A DNA stretch of 64,000 nucleotides. Source: Flaveria trinervia (Eukaryota > Streptophyta > Magnoliopsida > Asterales > Asteraceae). The translations under genes and the position numbers were made by a program. The notes under the pieces were generated by a model that saw only the letters and a program-made list of their open reading frames with translations, made no database searches and was not told the DNA's origin. Positions 22,267-33,936 of this stretch are shown here, piece after piece; the first letter of the stretch is position 1; each line of letters begins with the position of its first letter. The stretch is from assembly GCA_025506515.1 (NCBI GenBank), contig CM046443.1:94204666-94268665 (forward strand), in the 5' to 3' direction.

Positions 22267-24583
22267 TTTAACATCCACCCATTTTCAAACTGAAAACCCA
22301 AACCCGAAAGCCGTTTGAGTCAATATTGTAAATCAAATTTATTACTTAGTCATTTTATATATTTTTATGTTCCATATATAATAAATATGTCACTTGATCA
22401 ATTTAATTTAATCTTATAATTTATAAAATATATTTTATAAATTTTGAAAGGTTATTAATATTTATAAGATATTAAATATTCAATCAAATAAATAATCAAA
22501 TTGTAAAGTTTTTGTGAGATTTATAAAGTCCATAAGTATTTTATAAGAAAATAAGTTGATTAAATTAAAATTAAGGTTTTGATTAATTAAAAGTTTAAAT
22601 TGTAATTATTCTTTTATCTATTTATTTTATTTGATCTTATATTTATTTCAAAATCATAACCCCTTTTTAAAAGACTTTAACTCACAATAAACATCATCTA
22701 TAACCCCCTTCTAACCTCAACTATAAAAACAAGTTTTAGGTGTCACTTTTAATTTACTTATTCTCTAAAAATCTCACTAATAAACATTTCTTTCATCCAT
22801 TGGTTTTGATCAGTTTTAATAATTTTCTTTTATAAGTAATTTCAAGAAGTTTCTAATACTAAAGTAACCTTATATTGTTTTTATATTATACATTTCTATA
22901 TTGTTTCAATCATCTTAACATTCAATTGTTCTTATGACTTTATATTCTTACATTTATTCTTCTTTTACTAAATCTCTTTTGATTTTAATCTTTATCATTT
23001 GATAATTAACCTTCTAACATTCACTAACCTTATAACAATCATTAACATTCCTAAATCAAGCTAAGAACACACTAAGGTAAACAAAAAAACCCGTTTGCAT
23101 ATAAACGGCTATACCAACGCATTCGGTTATTCCACAAGATTATTTCTTTAAATGATGGCTATGACAAAGTCTTGGAATATTTTTTTATAACTTAAATAAA
23201 GTCTAATATACCATATATCAACATAATAAATTTTTTTAACCCGTTTTATTCTTTAGCATTTTAAAAGTGCACATAAGTGTTTTACTATATGTTTGACAGA
23301 TATAGTCTGATTTCAACTAATTATAACTTTGTCATAAAAAACTAAATTTGAGTAAAGTCAAAGTTCAATATTAAGTTCACTGAATTAATTTTTTAACAAT
23401 AATTTATACGTTTTCAAACTCAATCGGACAACTCAACAATAGCATTCACAAGATAAGTGCGTATTTCGGCACCTTCTGTCTTGTGCTGTTATTTTGACCT
23501 ATTTACGGATCTTTTCATAAAAATATTTTTGAACAAAAGTTGTTCAGAAGACTCTAAACTAGTCAACCGTAAATGTTTATAATTTTATAAACTCGTTTGT
23601 TATTTTTAAAACATGTTAAAACATATACCAAACATTTTGTCCAGAATCTAAAATTGATGTAATAATCCCTTTTCAATTTACTTTTTATTTTTTGGCATTC
23701 TCTAAATGTCCTAACTTATTGTAATTAATTCTGATATCAAATTATTGTTTCTTTTTATCTTTTAGGACATCACCTTTGACTCTTGACATTCAAGTTTTCT
23801 TATGCACTCTACAACCATTATTATACAATGTGAGTTTTTCATGCCCCTTTTACCTTATTTCACACCTTTTGGGATGAAACATATTAACGTTATAAACTTG
23901 CACTTGTAAACATTTTGATACTTGTAAATGCATTAGCAATTCATATTTAATGTTGTTATAGTCATTTTTAATATTGTGAGCCTTATATGATATATATTTT
24001 GTGTAAATAATCATTAACTATTGCTAGTCTAGTGATGACATAGATCTATGGGCTTGACAAACCTATTTGGTGCTAAAGCTGAAGTTTTTGCCGGCTCCTG
24101 ATGACGTATGTTTGGTCATCATGGAAACCAAGTACACTTAGCTAATCGTTATAACTTATTATGGCTATCTTTGTTAAGGTTTGATTGTATCATTATGTTA
24201 TTTATAAACTTGCATTATTCGTAACTGATAACATAAAGTGCTACTTATAAACTTTTCATATGTATGTATGTAAAACCCATAGAAACTCACTAGCATTCAA
24301 TTGTTGACTTTATTTTTAACATGTTCAGGAAATACCTAAAGTTTAGTGTTTGATTTAGAAGTATGGACATATCTAGGGTTGGACCTAGAAAATAAAATAC
24401 ATGCTTTATATTTTGGAATGTTGAACTTATGTTATATTTGGTTTTGTTTGAGATCTATTGGTTGTAATTTTCCTTTAAAACTTATGCTTAATTATATTTA
24501 CATTTTATGATAGTATTATGTGGATTTGAACATTCTTAACCCTCACATCTCAACGTTTTCGCCGTTAAGGTTGGGGCGTGACA
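22267..24583 (+). mobile_element. Probable solo LTR C (Tekay-type), target duplication AGTTA
   Basis: The right end GGTTGGGGCGTGACA matches the end pattern of solo LTRs A and B. The left end TTTAACATCC differs from TGTGACATCC at two bases. AGTTA flanks it at 22262-22266 and 24584-24588. An internal phrase near 24046 (ATCTATGGGCTTGACAAAC) parallels the ATCTACTGGGTTTGACAAAC of solo LTR A near 12640. There is no coding sequence. The length is 2317 bp, close to the other two solo LTRs. The degraded left end makes this the oldest of the three. Confidence 0.65.
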
Positions 24584-24588
24584 AGTTA

Positions 24589-25996
24589 TTTTTTACAAAT
24601 TGTATTTTTAGAAAGATTTTTTTAATCTAATAAAAAAATATTTTTAATATGACAAAAATTAAATAATATCATTAGTAATTAATATGATATATATTAGGAG
24701 AGATAAACGGAAAATAAAATTTAGGGACTCTAAAATTATGACAAGTGGTTTACAAAAATAAATTTTTTATTAGTATTGATAAATATGTTTTCTTTCTTAG
24801 CAATTTCTCTTCCCTTTTAGATTTACAATTTTCTTATCTACCTAACAATCTAACAATCTAAGTGACCTAAAAATTTTCAATATTAATTTCAAAATCATTT
24901 GTTTGATTTTATTTTAGTGATTTTTATATTAGTTACCGTAGGATATTAAATAAAAAAAGTTACATGTAAATAAACAAACCAATTATATAGGTAAAGTGTA
25001 AGTATGCTTATGTAAATAATTTATTAAGATTTATTAAATTATAAGATTCAATTATATTATATTATAATCTTATAATTCTTAATCTTCGTTATTTGTTATA
25101 TATACTTTCTTATTTTATCAATGGTTGAAAACATCTAATATATAAAATTTTTATAATGTATAATGATTTCAAGAAAATAATTTTATTACATCAACCTATG
25201 TAATGCATAAGTTCTAACCTAAATTTCAGTATCTGAGTTACTAATGTTTATTTTTAATAAAAGTGATTTATGTATTGAAAAAATTGTGGTATTTGATTTT
25301 GTTTAACTATGGAATGTATTTATATGTAATTCATAAGATATGAAGATTCTATCAACAATTTATTTGAAATTTAAAAACAACAACCCTCGACCTCGAGTAT
25401 CTATAATATTTTACGGCTAAATTTAAGCCCATTTGCTTCATCTCAGTTTACACATTAAATAAGAAAACTAATTGTTAATTACTTTCTTTTCGATTAACGC
25501 AAAATTTTAAAGTAAATGTTACGATAGTTAATTGGGTTGTTTGGGCTATAACTATGCAACCATATTATAATTAAACTATTGTAAAATATATTAATATTAA
25601 GCATATAATATATAATTAAACTGTTTAATACTAAATATATATAACATTGCTTAGTTGCTTGGGTAGTAAACGTAACGATACAAGTAAAAGACATTTTAGA
25701 TATCATGTATGTTCAAATATGTTAGATACAATTAAATAGTTCTAAAAATAACAATGATATTTTAGTCTAGTGGTTCAAGAGCAATGTAGGAGGCTTTGTT
25801 TCAGTTTGTTTTTCAGAAATAAATGTATGCGATCCGCGAACTAGATCTGCAAAAATCTGTAGAAGAAGAGGTGGTCAAATCTTTGCAATCTACAAAACAT
25901 CTGCAGTCTGCAAAAAGAATACTGTTTGGTTTTTAACTTCTGTAGACTGCAACAAACAACTCATCAATCACTATCTTCAATCTCACGTTCTTCGCT
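24589..25996. other. AT-rich spacer, no gene recognised
   Basis: The stretch is very AT-rich, with only chance ORFs. A Gln/Leu-neutral repeat of TCTGCA/GTCTGCA words lies at about 25845-25960 just beside the OB-fold fragment; its origin is unknown. Confidence 0.5.
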
Positions 25997-26286
25997 CTAG
26001 CGAGCAGGGAAGAGAATGGTGCTAGTTTCAACACCTACAAGACACTTAACGATGCGAGTGTTAGTAGCGCTAGGGCGGCCATTTAACGACGACGTATTAC
26101 GAGGTTTCTTATCCAAAACAGTGGTCGATGAGAGGATCTTGACGGTGAGAGTGTGGCCGTTGGTTCTAGGTTTCAGGTCACCGATCTTCACGAACACCGG
26201 CTTTCGCTTCACCACTCCTTTTCCTCCTTGTTAGATTGCTGGTTGCCTACCTCCGACGTAGGGGTGGTGTCGTTGACGACCGCCAT
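25997..26286 (-). pseudogene. Fragment of an OB-fold ssDNA-binding-like protein (At4g28440 family)
   Basis: The ATG at 26284-26286 begins MAVVNDTTPTSEVGNQQ. A missing base near 26215 then shifts the frame into KRKPVFVKIGDLKPRTNGHT and KCLVGVETSTILFPAR, which is the N-terminal half of the small plant OB-fold family annotated as At4g28440-like (usually about 150 residues). The frame ends in TAG at 25997-25999, before the second half of the OB fold. It is a truncated, frameshifted copy, possibly one exon carried here by a transposon. No intron or second exon was seen nearby. Confidence 0.7.
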
Positions 26287-27189
26287 GGATTCCAGTTGGA
26301 TGAAAAGATTGAAGATTTGTTGGTTGGTGGTTTGGGTTTGGTCTTTTGATCGATAAACCCTAACCCTAGAATCTTAGAGGGTGATGATTGATTTGAGAAA
26401 AGGTTTGAGAAAATGGATGAAGGTGATTTGGGAAAAAGGTTGTGAGAAGAGGTGAGAAAATGTGTGAAATTGTGATTTTGGGTCTGCATCAAGAAGAACA
26501 CGTGTAAACGTTTTTTAATAAAACATTTTCGAAAAAACAAACATAAATAGGCGAGGTTGCAATGAATGCGCGTGATCTACGTGGCATGGATAGAAGAGGT
26601 TGCACATAACATTTTTTTTAAATAACAAACCACACATTGTCTTTATTAAATGTTTAAGGTTTAGAACTTGACATTAACAATTCTTGATGTTAATAACTTC
26701 TAATTAATAAATAGGCGTTAAAAAACCCTTAAAATTGATATATTGTTGTAAAAAAATACCGATAAATAGTCTGATAATAAGTTTTTTGTAAATATCGATT
26801 CAGCTTTTTAAAATTTCTCATTGTTCACATTTCACGAAGACTTTGTTTATGGAACCCGAAAATAAAATTACAAATATAAACCGTTAAAACAAATAAACAA
26901 AAAGGGCAAATTCGTCATTTCAATAAATATAACGTTATCTTCTTCCGGAACCCCACACTAATTCAAATCCCAAACCTCTTTTAATTCCCTTCTTGTCCCT
27001 TGCGAGTTGCTAGAGTCTACAATCCATCAGTCTATACACGAACCTGTATGTATAGGTGTAAACCTACAAGGCTACAAGCACGCAAATCTGTATGCACTTG
27101 ATTCCTCTAAGAATCACAATCCCCAATACACTGAGCTTTTGTGTGAATCTGAAGCCAAAATCACAGGGTTTCTGTAGAGAATTGTGATA
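26287..27189 (+). other. Upstream region and 5' UTR of the TPX2-like gene
   Basis: No second gene is present. The stretch 26287-26530, read on the minus strand, has the look of a gene leader belonging to the OB-fold fragment. The last 250 bases before 27190 are less AT-rich and probably include the transcription start and 5' UTR; no clear TATA box was found. Confidence 0.45.
26877..26889 (-). promoter_or_regulatory. MSA-like motif (AACGG core) upstream of the TPX2-like gene
   Basis: On the minus strand TTTTAACGGTTTA contains the AACGG core of the mitosis-specific activator element bound by three-repeat MYB proteins in G2/M genes. It lies about 300 bases upstream of the start codon of a mitotic-spindle gene, where such an element would make sense. 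A single core match can occur by chance. Confidence 0.35.
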
Positions 27190-30100
27190 ATGGAGGTTGA
27201 CATGGAGGATGATAGCAGTAGTGGTAATACGGCTGTTGAGTTCACGTTCACGGCGGTGGAAATTGATTTCGATTATGAGTTTGATGCTGTTCGGTTCTTT
27301 GATTTTACGAGGGAGGAGTCGATTGATGAAGCTCGTGAAGCGGAAATGTGGTTTGATTCGGCTGCAAGTTATCCGCCGTCGCGTAAGTTGTTGTAATCTG
27401 TGTTTGTTGTTAGGTTATGCTAGTGTTTTTGAGTGTTTGTAGGTTTTTAGCTGATTTTTAGTGTTGTAGAGGTTACTGTTTGCTGTGTTTTGTGGAGATT
27501 GTTGTTGATATGCTGTTGATAGTGTTTACGACTGTGGAAAAGGGGAAAAGAGACGAACTATTGCGAATCAAATTTACGTCGAGATTTTGTAGTTTTAAGT
27601 GTTTACGCTGTGTAATGTTGGTTTTGAGGTCAATCGTAGAATATTAGGTTAACATTTGATGATTTGAGGAGAACTATTGGTTGCTCAATCTGATTTATGA
27701 AGCTTATAGTCGCTTAAATTTGTTTAGGTTAATTCTGGTGAAACATTAACGTCAATTTTGATTTTGAAATTCTAGGGTTTGACCTTTAATAGTCTAAACT
27801 TACGTAGTGAACTTGTGTTGATAATTGGTACTCTGTTGTATCGATCACATGGATACAATTTGGGGGAAACTATGCTAATAATAGAAATTTGTGTCTGGTA
27901 ATTGCTTGTAAAATGTGGGGTAAACACTGGCTTGGGCCATGGCTCGTGCAGCTGAAGGTGATATAGTGGCTGTACTTGTGGTCCATATTATGCTTGAGGA
28001 AAATAAAGACAAAAATCTATATATTGACTGGTCCTTCTCATTCTCACCCATCATTATTGGCAGTCCATTTACTTGAGAAGTTACTGTCCCAATTGTGATA
28101 TCGAGATTATTTCGTGACTGTATTTATTTGTTTGTCATATGATTCACTTGTCATATGTGTTAAATTTTGATTTCAGCATTTGCGGTCAGATTACTTGCAA
28201 GAGCACAGAGTGAAAATGCCAACGGTTCTACAGTATTAAAAGGTTCTGATGATGTACCTGAATCTTTGTCGATGGCTGTGAGTAACACAGGTAGCAACTA
28301 GACTATTAAATACTTCTGGTTCTGTATAACCCAATACACATTATTAAGTGGATTGGATTATAAAGTATTGTATTCATATGGCGATATACAGGTCTCAGTC
28401 ACTTTTCTAGCATTTTAGTATAAAGATAAGATATATAATTTACTATATTGTAAGCTGTTAATTCTTTTACAGATGGTGATGCGGCAAACGTGGGGGTTCC
28501 TTTGGACACGAAGAATTATAGTTTTCAAGCATTCAAAAAGCAGCAGACTACCAGTAGTATACTTAAAGAAAACATAAGAAACACAAACAATAAATCTAAA
28601 ATGAAATCAAGTTGGAAACCATCTTTTCCGAGGACCTCAACTTTGATGAAACCTACAGCAAGTATTTTGGCCAAACAAAATCAGGGGTGTTTAATGGATA
28701 ATTTCAGGTCATTACTGCTGAATTATGTTAGTTGTTATTGAATTCATCTTCAGTTGTCCTTATTTTGGAAGTTCTTTATCATTATTTTGTTAGGTTTCAA
28801 AAACCAGGGAACGATTCTTCGGTTGTTGAAAATCAAGCTGCTAAAAGACAAAAGCTCGAGGGAGGTCACTTGTGTAAGGTTAGAAATAAATAGTTATTCC
28901 TCTGGATTGATGTTCTCTTTAATGATTGTGCATACTATATTTAAGGCATTTGTAGTTCTACAAAAACTTTATTAGAGGATATTAATGTTTCATTTTGATC
29001 TTAGGAGTTTCTTCTATCTTTTTGAGACAACTATTAGTTTGTTTACAAGTTATGAACATCTGACATGTTTTACTTGACAGGGCACAGACACAAATCAACA
29101 GGCTAATTTTGTCCACAAGGACCAAAAAGGGTAAGTTGCATAAATTCAACACCTTTGATGGTTCCATTAAATTTGTTTAATTATTAAATTTTAACACTCT
29201 TAGAAGAAACTCTTTTTTATTATTTTCAGGAAGGCAATGTTGATGGTAATTTAGGTCGTGGTAGGTTACGAATCACTGTTCCTAGACCTCCTGATCTTGC
29301 AACAGCTCAGAGGGCACAAAGAATAAGGTTTGATCTCATATTACAACTCTATTCCCATGATTGTAAATCAGATATGTTTTTATATTCTAACAATCTCGAA
29401 TTAATTAAATGTTTTGGTATCAGGCAAAAAGATAACAGCAGAAGCGAGCATGTAGCATCCAGAGCTCCCAGGTTTCGAGCTCGTCCACTCAACAGAAAAG
29501 TATGTACTTATATAACAACTTTTTCTTTAAATGTATTCTTTAGGTTTTTATATATGATATTTGTTGGTCACCTGTAGATTTTTGAGGCACCTTCATTCTT
29601 ACACCAAAAAAGCATTCCCCAATTACCAGAGTTTCAAGTAAGTTGTTGATTCATAGTTTTTCTATCACTTTCTGTGGTAATAATCACTTCTTAAGACTTA
29701 ATATTTATGTTATGAATCATATTGATACTTCTCACCAGGAATTTCACTTGAAAACATCCGAGAGGGCTGCACAAAACGCTGCTGCAGTACCATCAACTTC
29801 AGCATATTGCAACAACTCAAAGGTTAAAAATCAAATCTTATAAACATATTACCAGGGGTTTTATAAACCATTGAAACCAGCCAAACCTCCTAATCTGAAG
29901 CAAGTTGCTCGCCTGCTCGGTCTGAGATTCATACAGTTCGGTTTTGGCAGTTTGATGGTCTAATGGTCCTGTGACTGTTTGAAGCTAGGAACTGTCCGTG
30001 TAAAACCGAACTGTTTGTTTAACCTTTATTTTGTATATTTTATTAATTAAAAAATATGCAGCTATGATGTGTTTTGTAGTCATCATATTTATTATTAACA

Positions 30101-31183
30101 ATTGTACAAACCAGCCATTTTAATTCTTTTTGTTCAAACTGCCAAAACCAACCTGTTTTGGTTGTTGTTTCCCAAAACCATAGGTCACTCAGGGCCAGAA
30201 TTTTCTTCAAAACTGGCTGAACCGAACTGCAAAAACCAAGCCATGAATACCCCTACATATTACATATCAAATTTGGAATTTTTATATCAAAGATTAAGAG
30301 AAAACATGATCTAAAAATTGTGTATTATACAGGCACCACAAAAGCCTAGTTTTGCTGTTGGGATAGAAAGTAGCAGTAGAGAATCGAAAGGGTATTTTTG
30401 TAAATTTTCATTTGATTTATTTTGAAATAACGTATATATATTGTGATTTAATCTGTTTTCCTATTCAGACTACATGTTACTGGTGCTCCAAAACAAGAGG
30501 TTAGGGAAACAATTCATACAAAATTTTACCCCTTAACGAGAAGGTGTTGGTCTAGGGCAGACAAAGAATACAAATAATTCTGAAATAAAGTTGCATGCTT
30601 TTGTGATTGCAGATATTTTCTAGTAAAGCAGATTTAAGAGTTTTAAGAAGTACCAAGAGGGAGCCTGCAGTAGCTATGGTAATTACCATAATTACTTAAT
30701 TTTTATTTTCAAACTTTTTAAATTTTATAAAGTACCAATTTCCAAATTCAAATCTTCCAGTCCTATCTTCCACCACAGATGTTTAATTTTCAAACCGAAA
30801 AGCGAGCTCATCATGCTCCGCCAATTGATCTCTTTAACAAGGTATGTATTTTCTATTTATTCATAATTGTGTTGCTATAAGTTTTTACGCCTATAAAACA
30901 TTTAAAAAAAAGCATTTTTTGTTGCGTGATTTTGTTTGTAGCTCTCATTGACATCTGAATCCGGTTCTCAATCAAACAGGCCTAGGATGTCTAGGCCAAC
31001 CTCTATTTTTTCAAAGGTTAGTAATAGTAATTACCCTTAATTAAACCGTTATGCTTTTATTTGAAATTTGGTTTTTATAAAAAGCTTTAACTGAGTTGCT
31101 TATTATATTGGCACAAGGGTTCAAAAGAAAACAGAGTACAAAATTTGGATCAAAACAGATTCACGTTGACAAACAAAAATTGA
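27190..31183 (+). CDS. TPXL: TPX2-like protein (TPXL2/TPXL3 type), 15 exons
   Basis: Proteins of this family bind microtubules and activate Aurora kinase during spindle assembly. Exons read from GT/AG junctions: 27190-27382, 28177-28290, 28473-28707, 28794-28878, 29081-29130, 29265-29327, 29424-29499, 29578-29637, 29739-29822, 30333-30391, 30469-30499, 30613-30678, 30761-30841, 30942-31016 and 31118-31183 (TGA). They join to 1338 nt, 445 residues. Residues 26-48 hold the Aurora-binding motif (FDYEFDAVRFFDFTREES), followed by WFDSAASYPPSPF. Further conserved blocks are LMKPTASILAKQN, ITVPRPPDLATAQRAQR, RFRARPLNRKIFEAPSF and TEKRAHHAPPIDLFNKLSL; the C-terminus GSKEN is family-like. It lacks the long C-terminal kinesin-binding part of full TPX2, as do Arabidopsis TPXL2/TPXL3. 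The junction between exons 5 and 6 is uncertain: an alternative uses a weak donor at 29111 and an acceptor before 29230. Confidence 0.9.
29853..30255. mobile_element. hAT-type MITE in an intron of the TPX2-like gene
   Basis: The element starts CAGGGGT and ends ACCCCTA (terminal inverted repeats with one end mismatch), and is flanked by a perfect 8-bp duplication CATATTAC at 29845-29852 and 30256-30263. The interior has AACCGAAC and CCAAAACC words, as in many plant hAT MITEs, and no coding sequence. At 403 bp it makes the intron between 29822 and 30333 the longest in the second half of the gene. Confidence 0.9.
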
Positions 31184-33936
31184 TCACTGGAGGCCTTTGA
31201 TCATCAACATTAGCAGGTAAACGCAACATATAAATATAGTGTTTGGTTCAGATGAGAAACAATAAAAAATTTGAGTACCATTTAAGAAAAATAAAATATT
31301 TTTACATGGTGACATATTCATAATTAACTCCTATACCTTTTACTTTCACTCCTGTATCTACCCATTTGTCCATTAGAGGGAAACACTTTCTACGCACCTT
31401 GGTATCACTAGATTACAAGCTCTTTCACTAAATAAAGTCATTTGCTATGTGAACGGGTGACATTTAATTATTTTAAAAACACGTATGAACCGGTGGGGCA
31501 TTATATGGAAACATGAGCAAAAATCCGTGAACAATATTAGGAGCTTTGCTGCATGTTTTTCTTTATTTACCTTAAAATTTCTAATGGTTCTCATTTGAAT
31601 CCGTCCATACACACACATTGTAGCTTTATTTATATTTAATGTTGGACTTGAACAGGAACTTTGGGAATCTGTTAATATGATCAAAACATGGTTAATTTGC
31701 TGCCTTTAATGGAAGACTAACCTTAGAAACCGAATACAATGGCATCTATTTTCGCATCTTTTGGATCTACGATGTCTACTTACCTACACCATACGACCTT
31801 AAAGCTTGTTAATAAGATGCCAAAAAAACCAAACTTGTACAGCTCTATGAAGGTTTGTTTCTAGTTTTCTCTTTTACAATGATTGAGGGCGTTTAGTAGA
31901 AACTAACTTTGCATTTAACCATCTGTGGCAATATATCATTACTTGTTTCTTTTTCTGTTTAATAAAAACTTAGTATCAAAAGATCCTGTTAGAGTTGTAC
32001 ATGATAGAGTTGCACATGGAAGCTTGTAAGATGTGAGAATGTTTGAGTTTTAAGAATTTATAGTCTTGAGAAAGTTTGGTTAATCCCGTTAACCTGTGGG
32101 TAATGGAGCCCATCTAGTCCGATCAACACGCTAGAGTTTCTGTTAAATTCTTTTGTCAAATGATCAAAATGTACATGATAATAAAAAACAAAAATAAATT
32201 AAAGTTTACATACATACTAACCAACACGGCCACAAACACGCTCTTTACTTACGCTTTATTTTCTACCCTCTACCTCTCTCTAAGCTCAACCCCTCCTTGT
32301 TGGCGAATTAAAGGTCGATCAGCGTCACGACCTCTACCACCAGCTCCTTTCTCTCTAAGCTTTATTTTCTACCCTCTACCTCTCTCTAAGCTCTCCGACC
32401 ATCAAAAACAAACTGGAGCTGATCACTGTATCCGTTCAATTGGAGCTATCGCTGCCTTGGTTCAAATGAGGTTGATGACAACATCCAGATCAAAACATCA
32501 GTCACTCATACCAGTTTTCCTTTGATTGTTGAGATTGTTGTAGATGCCGTTAAACTTTATTAACTTTGGATTAGTGTCCTTTCACTTTGAGTTAAATTGA
32601 TGGTGAAAATGATATTCTGCACCTCTCTCCCATTATAATGTGAAATTGTTTCATAACAGTCCTCCAACAATGATGAAATGTTTGCGAGCTACCTCAAATT
32701 AAACATTATATAACACTTGAACATTATACGATAACTCTACATATATAATTATTTTCCATATACAATAGTTAAACATTATAATAATAATTATATATTACTG
32801 GTTACGGGTCCTTAGAAACCGATCCAAGCACGGCCAAAAGCCATTTCCTCCTCACTAGTCCCTAGTTGAGCGGTTTGTCAGATAGTCTTGGCTTTTAGTA
32901 CTCTTCCTTTTGAACTTCCTTAGTTGTTTTCCTATTTGAGTCTTTAAGATAGTTTGGACATTAGATCGAGACTTGGGTTGGGAACCGGTAGTGAACAGGT
33001 TGTTTGATGCGTTCCATCTATCAAAAGGTAACTGCTAGTAATGAATAAGTTGTTCGGGTTCATTTTCTTTAAATGGTTGAAGAGTTATTAAAGAGTAAAG
33101 AGATGTGTAAAAAAGATAAAAATTAGAAGAATGACATGGCTTGAAATAGAAGTTTTCCTCTCTATTTACTCTTGGTAAATGATGTCATCGCACCACGTGT
33201 GGTTAGAATGACACATAGTTTGTCACGTTTGTACTTTATGTAGTCCTCTATAAAATAATAAGTTAGCTGTAACGTTGACCCTTCTTTCTAGGGTCAATCC
33301 GATCCTATGTTTCTTTGAGCCGGACCGATGCTATTGCTCAAATCTTGACATGTGTATTTCATTTTTACAAATAGCTTAAGATTGGTATTTTTGTACCTAA
33401 TCTTGTCCTATTTATTCGTTCTTTTGGGGTGTTATCTCTTCGGACCCAATCTAAGAGCATTCATAGTAAGCTTTAGAGTGTGTTATATATTATAAGGGAT
33501 GATTGTGAATGGAGTAAAGATAAAGTATTATTGTTGATCTTCATATTTGAGGATCACTATTTATCCCTATAATTTTTTTTAATATTGAAAATGATTGTGA
33601 GTAAATAAAAGAGAAAATATAATAATAAAAGTATAGAAAAATATTATATAATTGAAAAGTAAAGAGAAAAAATAATTTTTTATAATGTAACTATAGAAAT
33701 AAGGATGAAGAAACCGACGTAAAAACTCTAACAGATAACAACAATTATGATCAATTAACAACAATCACATTCTAATGTGGTAAAACAATAATAAAAAACC
33801 AATTGTCGTTTAGTGGTCATGATGAAACAACACCAACACTTATTATACAAAGTTAAGTAACCTAAGCCCTAAGGTAGAATATATATGGTTAATGTAGCCC
33901 TTGATTCTCCAACAAAAGCAATATATGTTTACTCAC
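31184..33936. other. 3' region of the TPX2-like gene and intergenic DNA
   Basis: A possible 3' UTR intron (donor AG|GTAAAC near 31218, acceptor ACAG near 31656) and an AATAAA near 31962 suggest that the transcript extends to about 32.0 kb. A 35-base direct repeat (CTTTATTTTCTACCCTCTAC onward) occurs at about 32257 and 32357. A 121-codon ORF at 32160 has no recognisable domain and is probably chance. Nothing else is supported. Confidence 0.45.

Noticed and set aside
25757..25800. tRNA-like phrase GTCTAGTGGTTCAAGAG
   Set aside because: It resembles an A box only; no cloverleaf can be folded and there is no B box, so it is not a tRNA gene.
32160..32525. 121-codon ORF as a small gene
   Set aside because: Contains a 35-base direct repeat, has odd composition and no domain; more likely chance in a CT-rich stretch.
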